From Anaeramoeba ignava (taxonomy: Eukaryota; Metamonada; Anaeramoebidae), in assembly GCA_028826165.1 (NCBI GenBank), contig JAPDFW010000044.1, positions 174,001-238,000 on the forward strand: 64,000 bases of DNA, given 5' to 3'. Positions 1 to 12,400 of this stretch are shown here, in pieces. The notes beneath the pieces were generated by a model. That model worked only from the letters and a program-made list of their open reading frames with translations. It was not told the DNA's origin and searched no databases. The stretch's first letter is position 1; each line of letters begins with the position of its first letter. The position numbers and the translations under genes were made by a program.

Positions 1-159
1 AATTATTTAATATTTTCAAATTAAATAATAATTTTATAAGAAAATTATTATGAATTAAATAGATTTAAATCATTTTAAAACTGATCAAAAAATAAAAAAA
101 AAAAAGTGGTAAAAATAATCTGGCAAAAAAAAAAAAGGTTTTTTTAAATGGAAAATTTT

Positions 160-205
160 TTTCATTTTCATTTTTTTCATTTTTTTCATTTTTTTTTGTT
201 CATTT
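160..205 (+). promoter_or_regulatory. T-rich TCATTTTT initiator-like tract before the exportin gene
   Basis: Several overlapping TTTTTTCATTTTT elements end a few bases before the ATG at 211. The same element, in the same sense orientation, precedes most genes of this window. The core TCATT fits the initiator (Inr) consensus known from trichomonads (TCA-pyrimidine-T/A). Its role here is inferred from recurrence and position. Confidence 0.45.
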
Positions 206-210
206 TCAAA

Positions 211-3200
211 ATGGAAGATTTCATTAAAAAATTAGAAGAATCTTGTCAAACATTTCAAGAACTAAATATTAAACCAGAAGAAAGAAAAGAAAACGAAGAG
301 ATAATAAAAAACTATCTTCAAATGGAAACAAGAGGATTTGAAACATATGTTAATGTTCTTGCAGGAACTTCAAACGATATATTAATATTTTATACATTAC
401 AAGCAATTCGGGAAAATTTTATTAATCAAAATATGGAATTTGCATTTGAAACAAAAACAGATTTAATTGACATTTTAATAATTTATTTGTTTGAAAATTT
501 AAAGAAAATTTCCAAAAAAAATCAAGAACAAATTATTTGCATACTTTCAATGGTTGTCAAAAATATGTGGTTTGAGAATAGAAATTACAAGATGGTTTCT
601 TACGATTCATTTATAAATGATGAACCAAATTCACTTATTAATACGAACCAACCAAATACAATTTTAAGAGAAGAATATTTTTTGCAAATTTCAAATTGTC
701 TTAATTCAAATGATTTGGATTTAGTCCAACTTGGTATTTCAATGATAACTGGACTAATAAATGAATTTGCGCCTGTTGTTAATTCTCAAACTTCTTTCCT
801 TCATTTCAAAAGGAATACCCAATTAAGAGAAAATTTCGAAACACAAAATTTGCTTGATTTTCTGAATATTTTTTTGGATTTCTATTTTTTTAAAATTGCA
901 AATAATTTGTCTTCAAATTCACCAGAATTTGTAGCTTTATTTTTGAAATGCATTGATTTATTAATTCTTTTTGCTTCTTGGGGATTTATTGAAAAAGGTT
1001 TGTTTGAAAATTTAATTTTCAAAATTTCTCAAAATGAAAAAAAATTAAATTGAAAAATTCACACACTAAAAATTTTAGAACAAGAAATCCAATATTCAGA
1101 ACAACTCACAAACTTAAATTTGCTTGAAACCTTATATCAAACACAAATGAAATACTGCGAAAAAAATCAAGAAATAAGTCATCATATTTTTGAATATCTT
1201 TACACAATCATTCCAATGCCAAAAAAATTTTTCAATGAAGCAAAACAAGTTGATTTTGTGGGAAAAATTTTGATTTGGATATTTTCAATGATTGAATTTG
1301 AAACACAAGAATTCCCAGTTTCTTACAATGATATATCACTTATTTTAAGCAACTTAACACTAGAATATCGAGATTTGTTATTGTCACATCCATCCAAATT
1401 AGAACTCCCAGAATTGATATTTAGATTTTGCAAATTTACTTTATTTCTTCTTGAATCCAAAAACACATTGTCTGATCTTGATGTTTTCAATGATCCAATA
1501 GACCAATTGATTTTTGGATGGATAAATCTTATTCCAAATATTTCTCACAACAGTTGTGATGATCCAAAAACCAAAAAAATGGATCAAATTTTTGTTCAAT
1601 ATGTTCAACCTTTTATTTGCGTGATTTACAAAGCATTTATTAACAAAATTATTTTTCATAAAAATATCACAATCTATGGAAATAAATCAAGGAATTTTTT
1701 ATCGCCAGATAAATTCATCTGGGAAGTGGATCAACTTTTCACAAAAAATATGAAAAAATTCCAACAAAATTATGATCCTTTATTCATTTCACTTGAAGAT
1801 CAAACACCCAAAATTGGGAATTTTCTTTCGGAATTATTTGTTTCCATATCAATATTCGGAAGAATAATGATTAAGGAATCGCTTGATATTTTCAATACAA
1901 TCATTTCACAAATCACAAATTCGTGGGATAAAATATTTGAGAAGGATAAAAATCATCTGCAAAATATCAACATGCAAATTTTTTGGATATATAAATTTAT
2001 TGGACATCTTCTATTTGATTCAGGAGAAGGAGAAAAATGTGTGATTCCTGAAGAAATCCAGACATTGGATTATGACGATCCAAGTTTAATTAATTTGATT
2101 GAATTAACCCTTAACATTATCAATAAGGAAAACGATATTTTGCAGCATGAAATGGGGAAGGATCTGATTTACTCAGAAACTTCACAAATATTCGTTTGGT
2201 TTTTGGACAGATTTTGCAAAAATTATCTGATTATTGATGCTCCCGAAATGAAGAACAACCGTTCAATGCTATTCAAAATAGCGCATCAATTTGGACAAGA
2301 TTCAGAAACAGGCATTCAAATTGTGGAGTTTGTTTTCGGCAAAATATTTTTCAATCTCACATTCTTCCCCACAACTGCATATGAGGATCTGCACAGAGAA
2401 ACGCTATTATTTTTGCGTTCTCTTTCTTTCCACAAATTGTTATCTCAACTTTTAATATCCATTAATTCTTTCTATCAACTGATTGATCTTCAAAACTCTG
2501 GCAAGTTGATTCCAGCATTCTCGCACAAATTGTGCAAAATATTTTTTGAGTCGCTTTGCAGAATGGTTTCGACTCAACTCAATCTTTCAAGTTCTCCTGA
2601 TGAGGATGCTATTGTTGTTAATGGAAAAAGAGAAATCACTGAAAATGAAAAGGAATTTATGGAACAAGTCAAAAAAGTATTTGATTCTTTAATTGAATCA
2701 CTAATCAAATTGATTCCCGAAGTAGATTCACAAGTTGCTCAATTAAACAAACAAGAAATCAATCTATTGATAACTCAGTTGTTTTATTTTCTGCATTTAT
2801 TTCGTGGTTTGATTCAATCTGTCGCTTTTATTTCTCAATCAGATGCTATTTTTGACTTGTTCCAAGAAACTTTTGATCATCTTATCAATCTTATTTGTTC
2901 GTTTCCTTTGGATGATTCTCTTGTTAAGTTGTTCTTCAAGCTTCTGCGTGATTTGGTTGTTTATCAAGGATTGTTTTTATCAGAAAAAAATACTTTTTTG
3001 TTGGTTGTTTTTATTACAAAAGCTTTCCAAAGTTGTTTTATTCATTCTGACAACCAGAATATTTTCTTCACAAAAAAAAACAATTTGCATTTCCAAATCA
3101 TTTTGGAAATCTTAGTCGAGTTGATTTCACTTCCGCAAATCCAAGAATTGGAAGAAACTCAACCCGAAAATATGGAGCCAAATTTATCGCAACTTTTTCA

Positions 3201-3804
3201 AATAAGTTTTTCCATTCTTTCAACAGTTATTGATTTGGAATTCTCTCAAAATTTCACTGTGATTTCAAATTATTTCAATTTTATCCAGTTGATATTCCAA
3301 GAATATCCACAAATTATGATTCAATTCCCAATGAAGCTGCATAAATTTCTTTTGGATTCACTTCGATATGGAATTTCTATTTCTAACAATTTCATTTCCA
3401 CTATTTGTTATGAATGCATTGAAATTATTGAGGAAATCAGCAATCAAACTGAAAAAATTCAATCCATTTCATTTTCTCAAATCAAACACGATTATTTTTT
3501 TGAATTACTTTCTCTTGTTTTGAAAGAATTACTTTCTCAAAGTTTTTCTTATTCTTTATTTGATCAAATTTCTGATACTTTTTTTGTTATGGTTTCTTCT
3601 CATTTGAATCAATTCGAACTTGTTGTTCTTGAATATTTGAAATCAATTGAAACTGTTCAAAAAAGATCTGGTTATGAAAGTTTATTTTCTCATTTGATTT
3701 CTTTTGTTCGTTCTAATTTGGCTAATGGTTTAGAGAAAAGAGATGAATTTCGCAAGAAATTAATTGAATTTTTAGAATCTTTTAATGTTTTGAGATTGAA
3801 TTAA
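211..3804 (+). CDS. Exportin-4/7-like karyopherin, two exons
   Basis: This is a probable nuclear export receptor of the importin-beta superfamily, which would carry cargo through the nuclear pore with Ran-GTP. Exons are 211-997 and 1079-3804, joined in frame across an 81-nt intron (GTTTGT...TTTTAG) that contains the in-frame stop; the product is about 1170 residues, the usual size for exportin-4/7. The N-terminal third resembles exportin-4/7: helical hairpins, a run 'LGISMITGLINEF' and then 'LHFKRN' before a helical block. The rest is HEAT-like helical repeat without enzymatic motifs. The start at 211 is preferred because the 21 codons upstream (from 148) are the Phe/His-rich translation of the T-rich promoter tract. 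Exportin-4 and exportin-7 cannot be separated by eye. Confidence 0.65.
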
Positions 3805-3829
3805 ATTTCAGAAAAATTTTTTACAATCT

Positions 3830-4800
3830 TTTTAAAATTTTGGATAAATAAATAATAAAAAGAGAATAAGAAAATTATTCATAAAAACGTTTCTATTTAA
3901 AAATTATTATATTTTTATAAATAAATTTTAATTTCAATTTTAATATAAATTTAATTTAAAAATTTAATTAATCTTTTTAAAATTTTGGATAAATAAATAA
4001 TAAAAAGAGAATAAGAAAATTACTCATAAAAACGTTTTTATTTAAAAATTATTTTATTTTTATAAATAAATTTTAATTTCAATTTTATTATAAATTTAAT
4101 TTAAAAAATTAATTAATCATTTTAAAATTTTGGATAAATAAATAATAAAAAGAGAATAAGAAAATTATTCATAGAAACGTTTTTATTTAAAAATTATTTT
4201 ATTTTTATAAATAAATTTTAATTTCAATTTTAATATAAATTTAATTCAAAAATTAATTAATTTTTTTAAAATTTTGAATAAATAAATAATAAAAAGAGAA
4301 TAAGAAAATTATTCATAGAAACGTTTTTATTTAAAAATTATTTTATTTTTATAAATAAATTTTAATTTCAATTTTAATATAAATTTAATTAAAAATTAAT
4401 TAATTTTTTTAAAATTTTGAATAAATAAATAATAAAAAGAGAATAAGAAAATTATTCATAAAAACGTTTTTATTTAAAAATTATTATATTTTTATAAATA
4501 AATTTTAATTTCAATTTTATATAAATTTAATTAAAAATTTATTAATTTTAAAATTTTGAATAAATAAATAATAAAAAGAGAATAAGAAAATTACTCATAA
4601 AAACGTTTTTATTTAAAAATTATTTTATTTTTGTAAATAAATTTAATTTCAATTTTAATATAAATTTAATTAAAAAATTAATTAATTTTTTTAAAATTTT
4701 GAATAAATAAATAATAAAAAGAGAATAAGAAAATTATTCATAAAAACGTTTTTATTTAAAAATTATTATATTTTTATAAATAAATTTTAATTTCAATTTT
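3830..4800. repeat. Tandem satellite, seven copies of ~144 bp
   Basis: The landmark AGAGAATAAG recurs near 3861, 4006, 4151, 4295, 4438, 4577 and 4720, so the spacing is 139-145 bp. Each unit also carries an ACGTTT box followed by T-rich and ATAAAT-rich stretches. Copies differ by a few substitutions and small indels. No coding potential is visible. It fills the spacer between the exportin gene and the transporter promoter. Confidence 0.9.
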
Positions 4801-4826
4801 TTTATTTTTTTCATTTTTTTCATTTC
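4799..4826 (+). promoter_or_regulatory. TTTTTTCATTTTTT element before the transporter gene
   Basis: Two copies of TTTTTTCATTTTTT sit about 90 bp upstream of the ATG at 4917 in the sense orientation. This is the motif seen before most genes here. The distance is longer than at other genes, so the role is less certain. Confidence 0.35.
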
Positions 4827-4916
4827 CTTTTTATTTTAGTTGAATTTAAATAACAAAAATAATTTATTTTTTTTTAAATTGATTAAAATAATAAAACAAT
4901 AAAAGAATAAAACAAA

Positions 4917-7900
4917 ATGGATGAAAAACAAAGTTTATTAACAAATCCAGAAAAAAAAGAAACAAAAACTCAACCAAAATCATTTTCAGGATTAACTGGA
5001 TGTAAAATAAATAAATGAACAAAAAAAAAATAATAAAAATAATCATCAATTCAAAACAAAAATATCAAAAATTCCTTTTAAATTTTTAATTTACTTTTTT
5101 TTCATTTATTTTCTTTTGATTTTTTAAATTTTTCTTTATTCAAAATTTAGATGCTTATACAATTGTAAAAAAATTTTTTTAATTTTAAAAATTCACAACT
5201 CGAAAAATTTTTCAATCAAAAATCCAAATTCGAAATTAAAACAAAATCAAAATTAAAATTAAAATTCATTTAAAATCAAAATTCATTTAAAATTAAAATT
5301 AAAATTCATTTATAAAATTAAAATTAAAATTAAAATTCATTTATAAAATTAAAATTAAAATTAAAATTAAAATTAAAATTAAAATTAAAATTAAAATTAA
5401 AATTAAAATTAAAATTAAAATTAAAATTAAAATTAAAATTAAAATTAAAATTAAAATTAAAATTAAAATTAAAATTAAAATTAAAATTAAAATTAAAATT
5501 AAAATTAAAATTAAAATTAAAATTAAAATTAAAATTAAAATTAAAATTAAAATTAAAATTAAAATTAAAATTAAAATTAAAATTAAAATTAAAATTAAAA
5601 TTAAAATTAAAATTCATTTTGAATTTAATATTAAAATTAAAATTAAAATTCATTTATAAAATTAAAATTAAAATTAAAATTAAAATTAAAATTAAAATTA
5701 AAATTCATTTTGAATTTAATATTGAAATTAAAATTAAAATTCATTTTGAATTTAATATTAAAATTAAAATTAAAATTCATTTTGAATTTAATATTAAAAT
5801 TAAAATTAAAATTCATTTTGAATTTAATATTAAAATTGAAATTAAAATTCATTTATAAAATTCATTTATAAAATTCAAATTAAAATTAAAATTCATTTAT
5901 AAAATTAAAATTAAAATTCATTTATAAAATCAAAATTCATTTATAAAATTAAAATTAAAATTAAAATTAAAATTAAAATTAAAATTAAAATTAAAATTAA
6001 AATTAAAATTCATTTTGAATTTAATATTAAAATTAAAATCAAAATTAAAATTAAAATTAAAATTAAAATTAAAATTCATTTTGAATTTAATATTAAAATT
6101 AAAATTAAAATCAAAATTCATTTATAAAATTAAAATTCAAATTAAAATTAAAATTCATTTATAAAATTAAAATTAAAATTCATTTATAAAATTAAAATTA
6201 AAATTAGAATTATATTCTTGGAGTTGGAGTTCTTGGAATTCCATATGCATTTTCCCAAGCAGGAGTTCTTATATCATCAATATTCTTATTAATTGTATCA
6301 ATATTTAGTGCATTTACTATGATGTTTCTTATTGAAACCGAAGCAAGAGCAGAAGGAATAATTTCTTTTAAAGAAAAACAAAATTTAGAAAAAGAAAAAG
6401 AATTGACAGAAACTGATTCTGAAGATGATCAGAGTGATTCCTTAGAAAACAACCAACAAAAGGATCAATCTCCGCATCAATCAAACAAAGAAGATGATCA
6501 CAAAAAAGATTCCATTTCTTCTGATGTCAATCTTAATTCTCAAAATCAAAATAATCAAAATCAAAAATCCTCAAATTCAAAAAATTCGGATCAAAATTCT
6601 TCACTTAATAAAACTTCAAACGGCAACAATTCAAATTCAAACTTGAACGAAAACGATGTTGGCATTTCAAACATTTCTTCAGATCATGAACAAATCGATG
6701 AAAAAATGAATGATCCTTCGATCTTTACAATCAAAGATCGGAAATTCGAAATTAACGAACTATCTCAAATTTTTTTAGGAAAGCATGGCAAAAGATTTTG
6801 GACAATCGCAGTTCTTTGTTATGAATATGGGGCTCTTTGGTCGTAACTATTCAAATAAATGATATAAAAAAAGAAAAAACAATTTAGAAAAAAAATTTTT
6901 TTCAAAACAAAAAAAAAACTTCGAAAAAAAAAATCTTTACTTTTGATCAACAAAAAATTTACAAATAAAAATTCTAGTTATGCAGCTGTATTTGCCTCCT
7001 CATTAACATCATTATTTCCTTTGCATTTCCTTACACATGGAGGGTCATGGTAAGTTATAATTCTTATAAAAATTTTTTTTGAAGAAAACAACAAGTAAAA
7101 TTTTATTGCTCAAAAAATATCATTTTTTGGCAGTGATGTTGACGGAGATTTCTCATCAGGATGCAAGCACACATATCAGTTCTACATGGCTATCTACTTC
7201 TTGATTATGGTACCTATGTCCTGTCGGGATCTGACGGAGCAAAAAATTGTACAGTTAGCACTCTGCATATTTCGTTTTTTTTCATTATTTTTGATTATTT
7301 TAACAACAATAATCAGCATGTATACAACAAAACAAGATTCGACTATTGGCTCTAATCCGCCTTATATAGGGTCGAAAAAACTATTTGATGTGCACGGACT
7401 TGGAACAATATTTACGACTGCTGTTTTTGCTCAAATTGTTCATCACAGTTCAACAATCATTGCAGAGCCTATTAAGAACAAATATAATCTGCGCAAGGTT
7501 TATAACTTTGCCTTTCTTTCTACTTTTTCTTTTTATACTTTAGTTGGTGTTATTTGTGCTGTTTATTTTGGTTCAAAAACTAAATCTGTTATTACTTTGA
7601 ATTGGATTCATTTAAAATATTTAACTAGTTCTCCTTGGTTTTATGAAATTATTAAATATTTTATTGTTATGTTTCCTGTTTTAGATGTTCTTTCTGCTTT
7701 TCCTCTTGTAGCTTATTAAAATTAAAATTCATTTACAAATTAAAATTCATTTACAAATTAAAATTCATTTACAAATTAAAATTCATTTATAAAATTAAAT
7801 TAAAATTAAAATTAAAATTAAAATTAAAATTAAAATTAAAATTAAAATTTAAAATTAAAATTAAAATTCATTTAAAAAATTAAAATTAAAATTATAATTA

Positions 7901-8821
7901 AATTTAAATTAAAATTAAAATCAAAATTAAAATTAAAATTAAAATTAAAATTAAAATTAAAATTAAAATTAAAATTAAAATTAAAATTAAAATTAAAATT
8001 AAAATTAAAATTAAAATTAAAATTAAAATTAAAATTAAAATTAAAATTAAAATTAAAATTAAAATTAAAATTAAAATTAAAATTAAAATTAAAATTAAAA
8101 TTAAAATTAAAATTATAATTCATTTATAAAATTTAAATCAAAATCAAAATTAAAATTAATATTAAAATTAAAATTAAAATTAAAATTAAAATCAAAATTA
8201 AAATTAAAATTAAAATTAAAATTAAAATTAAAATTATAATTTATTTATAAAATTAAAATTAAGAATGCAATTACATTAAGTAACAATATGTATTATGCAC
8301 TTTTTCCAGTTCAAAAACAAGAAGAAACAAATCAACAAATCAATACATCACAAGCAGAAATGATGTCAGAAACTGAACCAATATTAGTTCCATCAAGTCC
8401 TGATCAAAACGAATCTAACGAAGTAAAAATCGAAATAGAAAAAGAAGAAGTACCAATTATTGAAAAAGAAGAGATAAAAATAGTATCAATAACAAGTAAA
8501 ATGGAAGAAAAGAAAATCAAAAAAAGAAAAATATTATTTCGACTTTTGGCTTCAATTCCTCCAATTATTGGAGCCCTTTTTGTTAGGAGTTTACCTGATA
8601 TTATTCTTGTTAATGGTTTATTTGGTTGTTTTATTTCTTATATTATTCCTGCTCTTCTTCAATATCGTTCAATCAAAATTGCTAATAATGTTTTTGGTCA
8701 TCATAAAACTCCTTATACAAGTTTTTTTAGTGGGAAAATTTCTATTATTTCAAGTGGTATTTTTGGTTTAATTGCTCTTGTTGGTACTTTCGTTATTACT
8801 ATAATCAATATGGCTAAATAA
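4917..8821 (+). CDS. AAAP/SLC38-type transmembrane amino-acid transporter, six exons
   Basis: This is a membrane amino-acid permease of the amino acid/auxin permease family. Exons are 4917-5001, 5151-5164 (14 nt), 6208-6842, 6978-7049, 7134-7707 and 8264-8821. All phases agree and give about 645 residues. Joining exons 1-3 yields 'GYAYTINYILGVGVLGIPYA', the hallmark first transmembrane segment of the family, and joining exons 5-6 yields 'SAFPLNAITLSNN', another family hallmark. A hydrophilic acidic, Ser/Asn-rich insert of about 130 residues follows the second membrane segment, and a Glu/Lys-rich loop precedes the last segments. The introns at 5165-6207 and 7708-8263 are almost pure AAAATT hexamers. 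The substrate cannot be told from sequence. Confidence 0.85.
5220..6205 (+). repeat. AAAATT hexamer microsatellite filling intron 2 of the transporter
   Basis: This stretch is almost entirely (AAAATT)n, interrupted by ATTCATTTATAAAATT and ATTCATTTTGAATTTAATATT spacers. It lies between the 14-nt exon 2 and exon 3. The A-rich strand is the sense strand of the gene. Open frames of Asn-Phe, Lys-Ile or Leu-Ile repeats across it are artefacts of the hexamer. Confidence 0.9.
7725..8255 (+). repeat. AAAATT hexamer microsatellite in intron 5 of the transporter
   Basis: This is a second, nearly pure (AAAATT)n tract inside the same gene, again with the A-rich strand in sense. It begins with ATTCATTTACAAATTAAA units close to the 5' splice site. 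No coding potential survives splicing. Confidence 0.9.
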
Positions 8822-8919
8822 ATCTTTGTTTTTTTTTTGATTTCTTTTTTTAAAATAAAAGAAAATTTAAATCATTTTGTTTTATTTTTTTTTTTTGGAT
8901 TTTGAAAAAAGAATTGATA

Positions 8920-9433
8920 TTTAAATTGATTTTTAAATTGATATTTAAATTAATATTTAAATTAATATTTAAATTAATATTTAAATTAATATTTTAATTA
9001 ATATTTAAATTGATATTTAAATTGATATTTAAATTAATATTTAAATTGATATTTAATTGATATTTAAATTAATATTTAAATTAATTTTTAAATTAATATT
9101 TTAATTAATATTTTAAATTAATATTTAAATTGATATTTAAATTGATATTTTAATTAATATTTAAATTAATATTTAAATTGATATTTAAATTGATATTTAA
9201 ATTAATATTTAAATTAATATTTAAATTGATATTTTAAATTAATATTTGAATTAATATTTAAATTGATATTTAAATTAATATTTTAATTGATATTTAATTA
9301 ATATTTAAATTGATATTTAAATTAATATTTAAATTGTTTTCTAATTTCATTTCTAAATGTTTGTTTTCTAATTTAATTTCTAAATGTTTGTTTTCTAATT
9401 TAATTTCTAATTATTTGTTTTCTAATTTAATTT
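8920..9433. repeat. 11-bp ATATTTAAATT tandem repeat and a ~28-bp repeat
   Basis: From 8920 to about 9335 the sequence is a degenerate tandem array of ATATTTAAATT/ATATTTAAATTG. From about 9338 to 9433 it changes to about three copies of a 28-bp unit containing TTTCTAAATGTTTG and TTTCTAATTTAA. The array separates the convergent transporter (+) and Sec16 (-) genes. Nothing else is visible in 8822-9433. Confidence 0.8.
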
Positions 9434-12400
9434 CTAATTGTTTGAATTTGGTGTAAAAACTTTAACTAAATTTTGTTGATTAAATTGCATTGGAAATAAG
9501 AAACTCATTTCATTTGAATCGTTGTTCGAATCTTGATTCTGATTCTGATTTGGATTTGGATTTGGAGTTGGAGTTGGAGTTGAATTTTGATTTTGAGTTG
9601 GATTTTGAGTTTTGAGTTTGAGTTTGAGTTGTAATTGAATTTTCTTTAACAAGATCAACATAACGAGATCTTGCATCTCTCCCAATTCCAAAACCAGAAA
9701 AAGGAGCTGAAATAGAAGGAGGTTTTGATATTGGTGGTGTTGAAATAGAAGGAGGTTTTGATATTGTTGGTGTTGAAATTGTTTCAGTTGATTTTTCAGT
9801 TGGTTTTTCACTTGATTTTTCAGTTGGTTTTTCTTCTTTTTTTTCTCCTGGAAGAACCCATTGTTTTAAATCTTTATCATAATAATATTTGTTCAATTCT
9901 CCTAAATCAGCTTTTTTTTTCCTTTTTTTTTGCTAAATATATTTTTTGTATATCCCCAAATTTCTCCAATAAATGATTTTTTTGATGAATTCTGTAAAGA
10001 TTCATTTTTTGGTTCTTGTTTTTTTTTGTCTTTTTCTTGTGCTTTTGCTGCATTTTTTGTGAATTGTTGAATATTTTCATCAAATTTATCTTGTTCATTT
10101 TTAGATTCATCATCAAGATCAACATCATCATAAAATCCCATTCCTGTAGTTGGTTGTGTTGGTTGTCGTTGTAATTGAGATTGTGATTCTGTTTGTTTTG
10201 ATTCCAAATTTTCTTTTGGTTCAATTGCAAGATCTGTGAATTCTGTGTTAAAATTGTTGTCAGGAAATGGATTAAAATTACCAATAGTGTTTTCCATAAG
10301 GATTTAGATTAGGATTTAGATTAGGATTTAGATTAGGATTTAAATTAGGATTTAGATTTGGATTTAGATTAGAATTTAGATTTGGTTGATTTGAATAAAA
10401 ATTATTCGGAATGGTTTCATTCTGAAAATTGTTTTTGCTATTTTCAATTTCCTCTTTTTGATAGTTTAAATTCTGAGGTTGATATTCATAATTGGATTGG
10501 GTTTTTGGTTTTTGTTTATTTTCAGTTTTTGAATTAATATTTGTTAGCCATACTGTTGTTGAATCAAAGACCTTCGCAAGTGTCTTAAAAATAGTAGAGC
10601 TATTTGAAGATTCTTGAATTCCCAAAACAGATCTTATTCGACTATCTAAATCTTGCAGAGTTGAAGTGAAAAAAGTATCTAAAAATTGTTTCTGAGCTCG
10701 AGAAACAGAACGAAGATATTGAATTAAGCTTTCACAATATTTTAGAGCTTTTGATAGCATTCCCATATCAATTAAATCGTAGCAATAAACCAATTGAAAA
10801 GGGAAAAAATGGGGTAATAAAAATTGTGAATTTGATAAACGTTTTGCATACTCGTAAATTTCTGTCATTTGGATTGATTCTGGATTAATAAAAGTTCTCA
10901 AGTTCGTTCTGTGATCTGATCCAATAAGCACATATTTGGATTGAGGATTGCTTAGTGCCTTTGGAGGTATATCCGAAAGAAGATAACAAATATGTGCTGG
11001 TTTAACATGTCGGAATTTTGTGAGTAATAAATCCCCAATTTTTTCCACTGAGTTTTGATATGGATAGCTCACATTTGAAAATAGAATTCCCACAGATTCT
11101 CTCCATTTTGATAAAATTTTACTTGCAATTTCAGAGTTTTGATCATTATTTGGGTAATAATTTGGATATTTTTCATCGTTATAATCGAAAATTAACTGTT
11201 CAAACTCTTTTCGATCTTGAAATTGTTTTTCTTTTTCTTGTTCGTTTTTTTGTTTTTGGAAAATATAATAATTTTGTGTTGGTGCATTAAGAATATCATC
11301 AAGATATCCTGAATAAGATAAATAAAGGCATTGAAGAGGTGATCCATTAACAAAATTTTTTTGGGCATATTCTTTGATCACATTATCATAAGTTTCTTTA
11401 TCACATCTTCCTGCAATTATAAATGCATGTTCCCATAATTTATAAGAAACACTCAATTCAAGTGCTTGTTTTTGGTTTCCGTGCATCAAATGATTTTGTA
11501 TCTGCAATGTTACTTCTTCCAATTTTTTGCTATCAAATTTGTCTTGTTCTTGATTTATCGATTTTTTGATTAATTCAGAATGTTTGTTTTCATTGTATAT
11601 AGATTTATCTTCAGTAAATTCTTGATTCCATTCTTCTTCTTGATTTGGAATCAAATATTTTGCAAATGCTTTTTCTGGGATTTTCTGGTCATTTTCATTT
11701 TCTTTTTTCCTTTGTCCTGATTTAACAATTCCTTTGAATTTTATCAATACTTTCAACATTTTCCAAAGTAATTTTGTGTTTTCCTTTTCTGAAATATCTT
11801 CTTGTTGTTTAATTTGATTATGAGTAAAAGCTTTATCAAAATCTTCATCTTCATCATCGATTTTTAAATTAAAAAATTCTCTAATATCTTCTTTTGATGG
11901 TTTTGAATAAATTAAAGGTCCTGGAAATTTTTCAAATCCTTGAATAATTCTTTTTGGTAAATGATCCTTAAGGCTTGTAATTGTAATGCTTTTTGTTTTT
12001 GTGTATTCAAATTTTTGGTTTGTTTCTTTTTCATATTTATTCAAATGAATCTTCTTTTTTGGGATTAAAGTGATTATTTTTCCAGGAAAACCAAAATTTA
12101 CAATCGGATGTTGTTTTGGATAAAAAAGTGATTTTGGATCAATTGTTTCTGTTGGTTGTTGTTTATATGATTCTGTGAAATGTGTTGGAGATTCTAAAAT
12201 TAAATATTAAAAATATAATTAAAATATTAAATATAAAAATTAAATATTTAAAATGAAATATAAATATTAAATATTTAAAATGAAATATAAATATTAAAAA
12301 TGAAATATAAATATTAAATATTTAAAATGAAATATAAATATTAAATATTTAAAATGAAATATAAAAATTAAATATTTAAAATGAAATATAAATATTAAAA

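Noticed and set aside
148-210. Use of the upstream ATG at 148 for the exportin
   Set aside because: The 21 extra residues are Phe/His runs that translate the T-rich promoter motif, and the ATG at 211 follows that motif as in other genes.
5220-6205. Interstitial telomere repeat
   Set aside because: AAAATT hexamers resemble no telomere unit rich in G, and they occur in many introns in transcript-dependent orientation.
5330-8123. Open frames of Asn-Phe, Lys-Ile and Leu-Ile repeats
   Set aside because: They are translations of AAAATT hexamer inside the transporter introns. Any frame of such a repeat stays open, and splicing of conserved flanks removes it.
9902-10297. Independent small gene after the Sec16 ORF
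   Set aside because: Its acidic and Lys-rich segments match the expected order of the Sec16 C terminus and it lies directly against the larger frame. A frame break is simpler.
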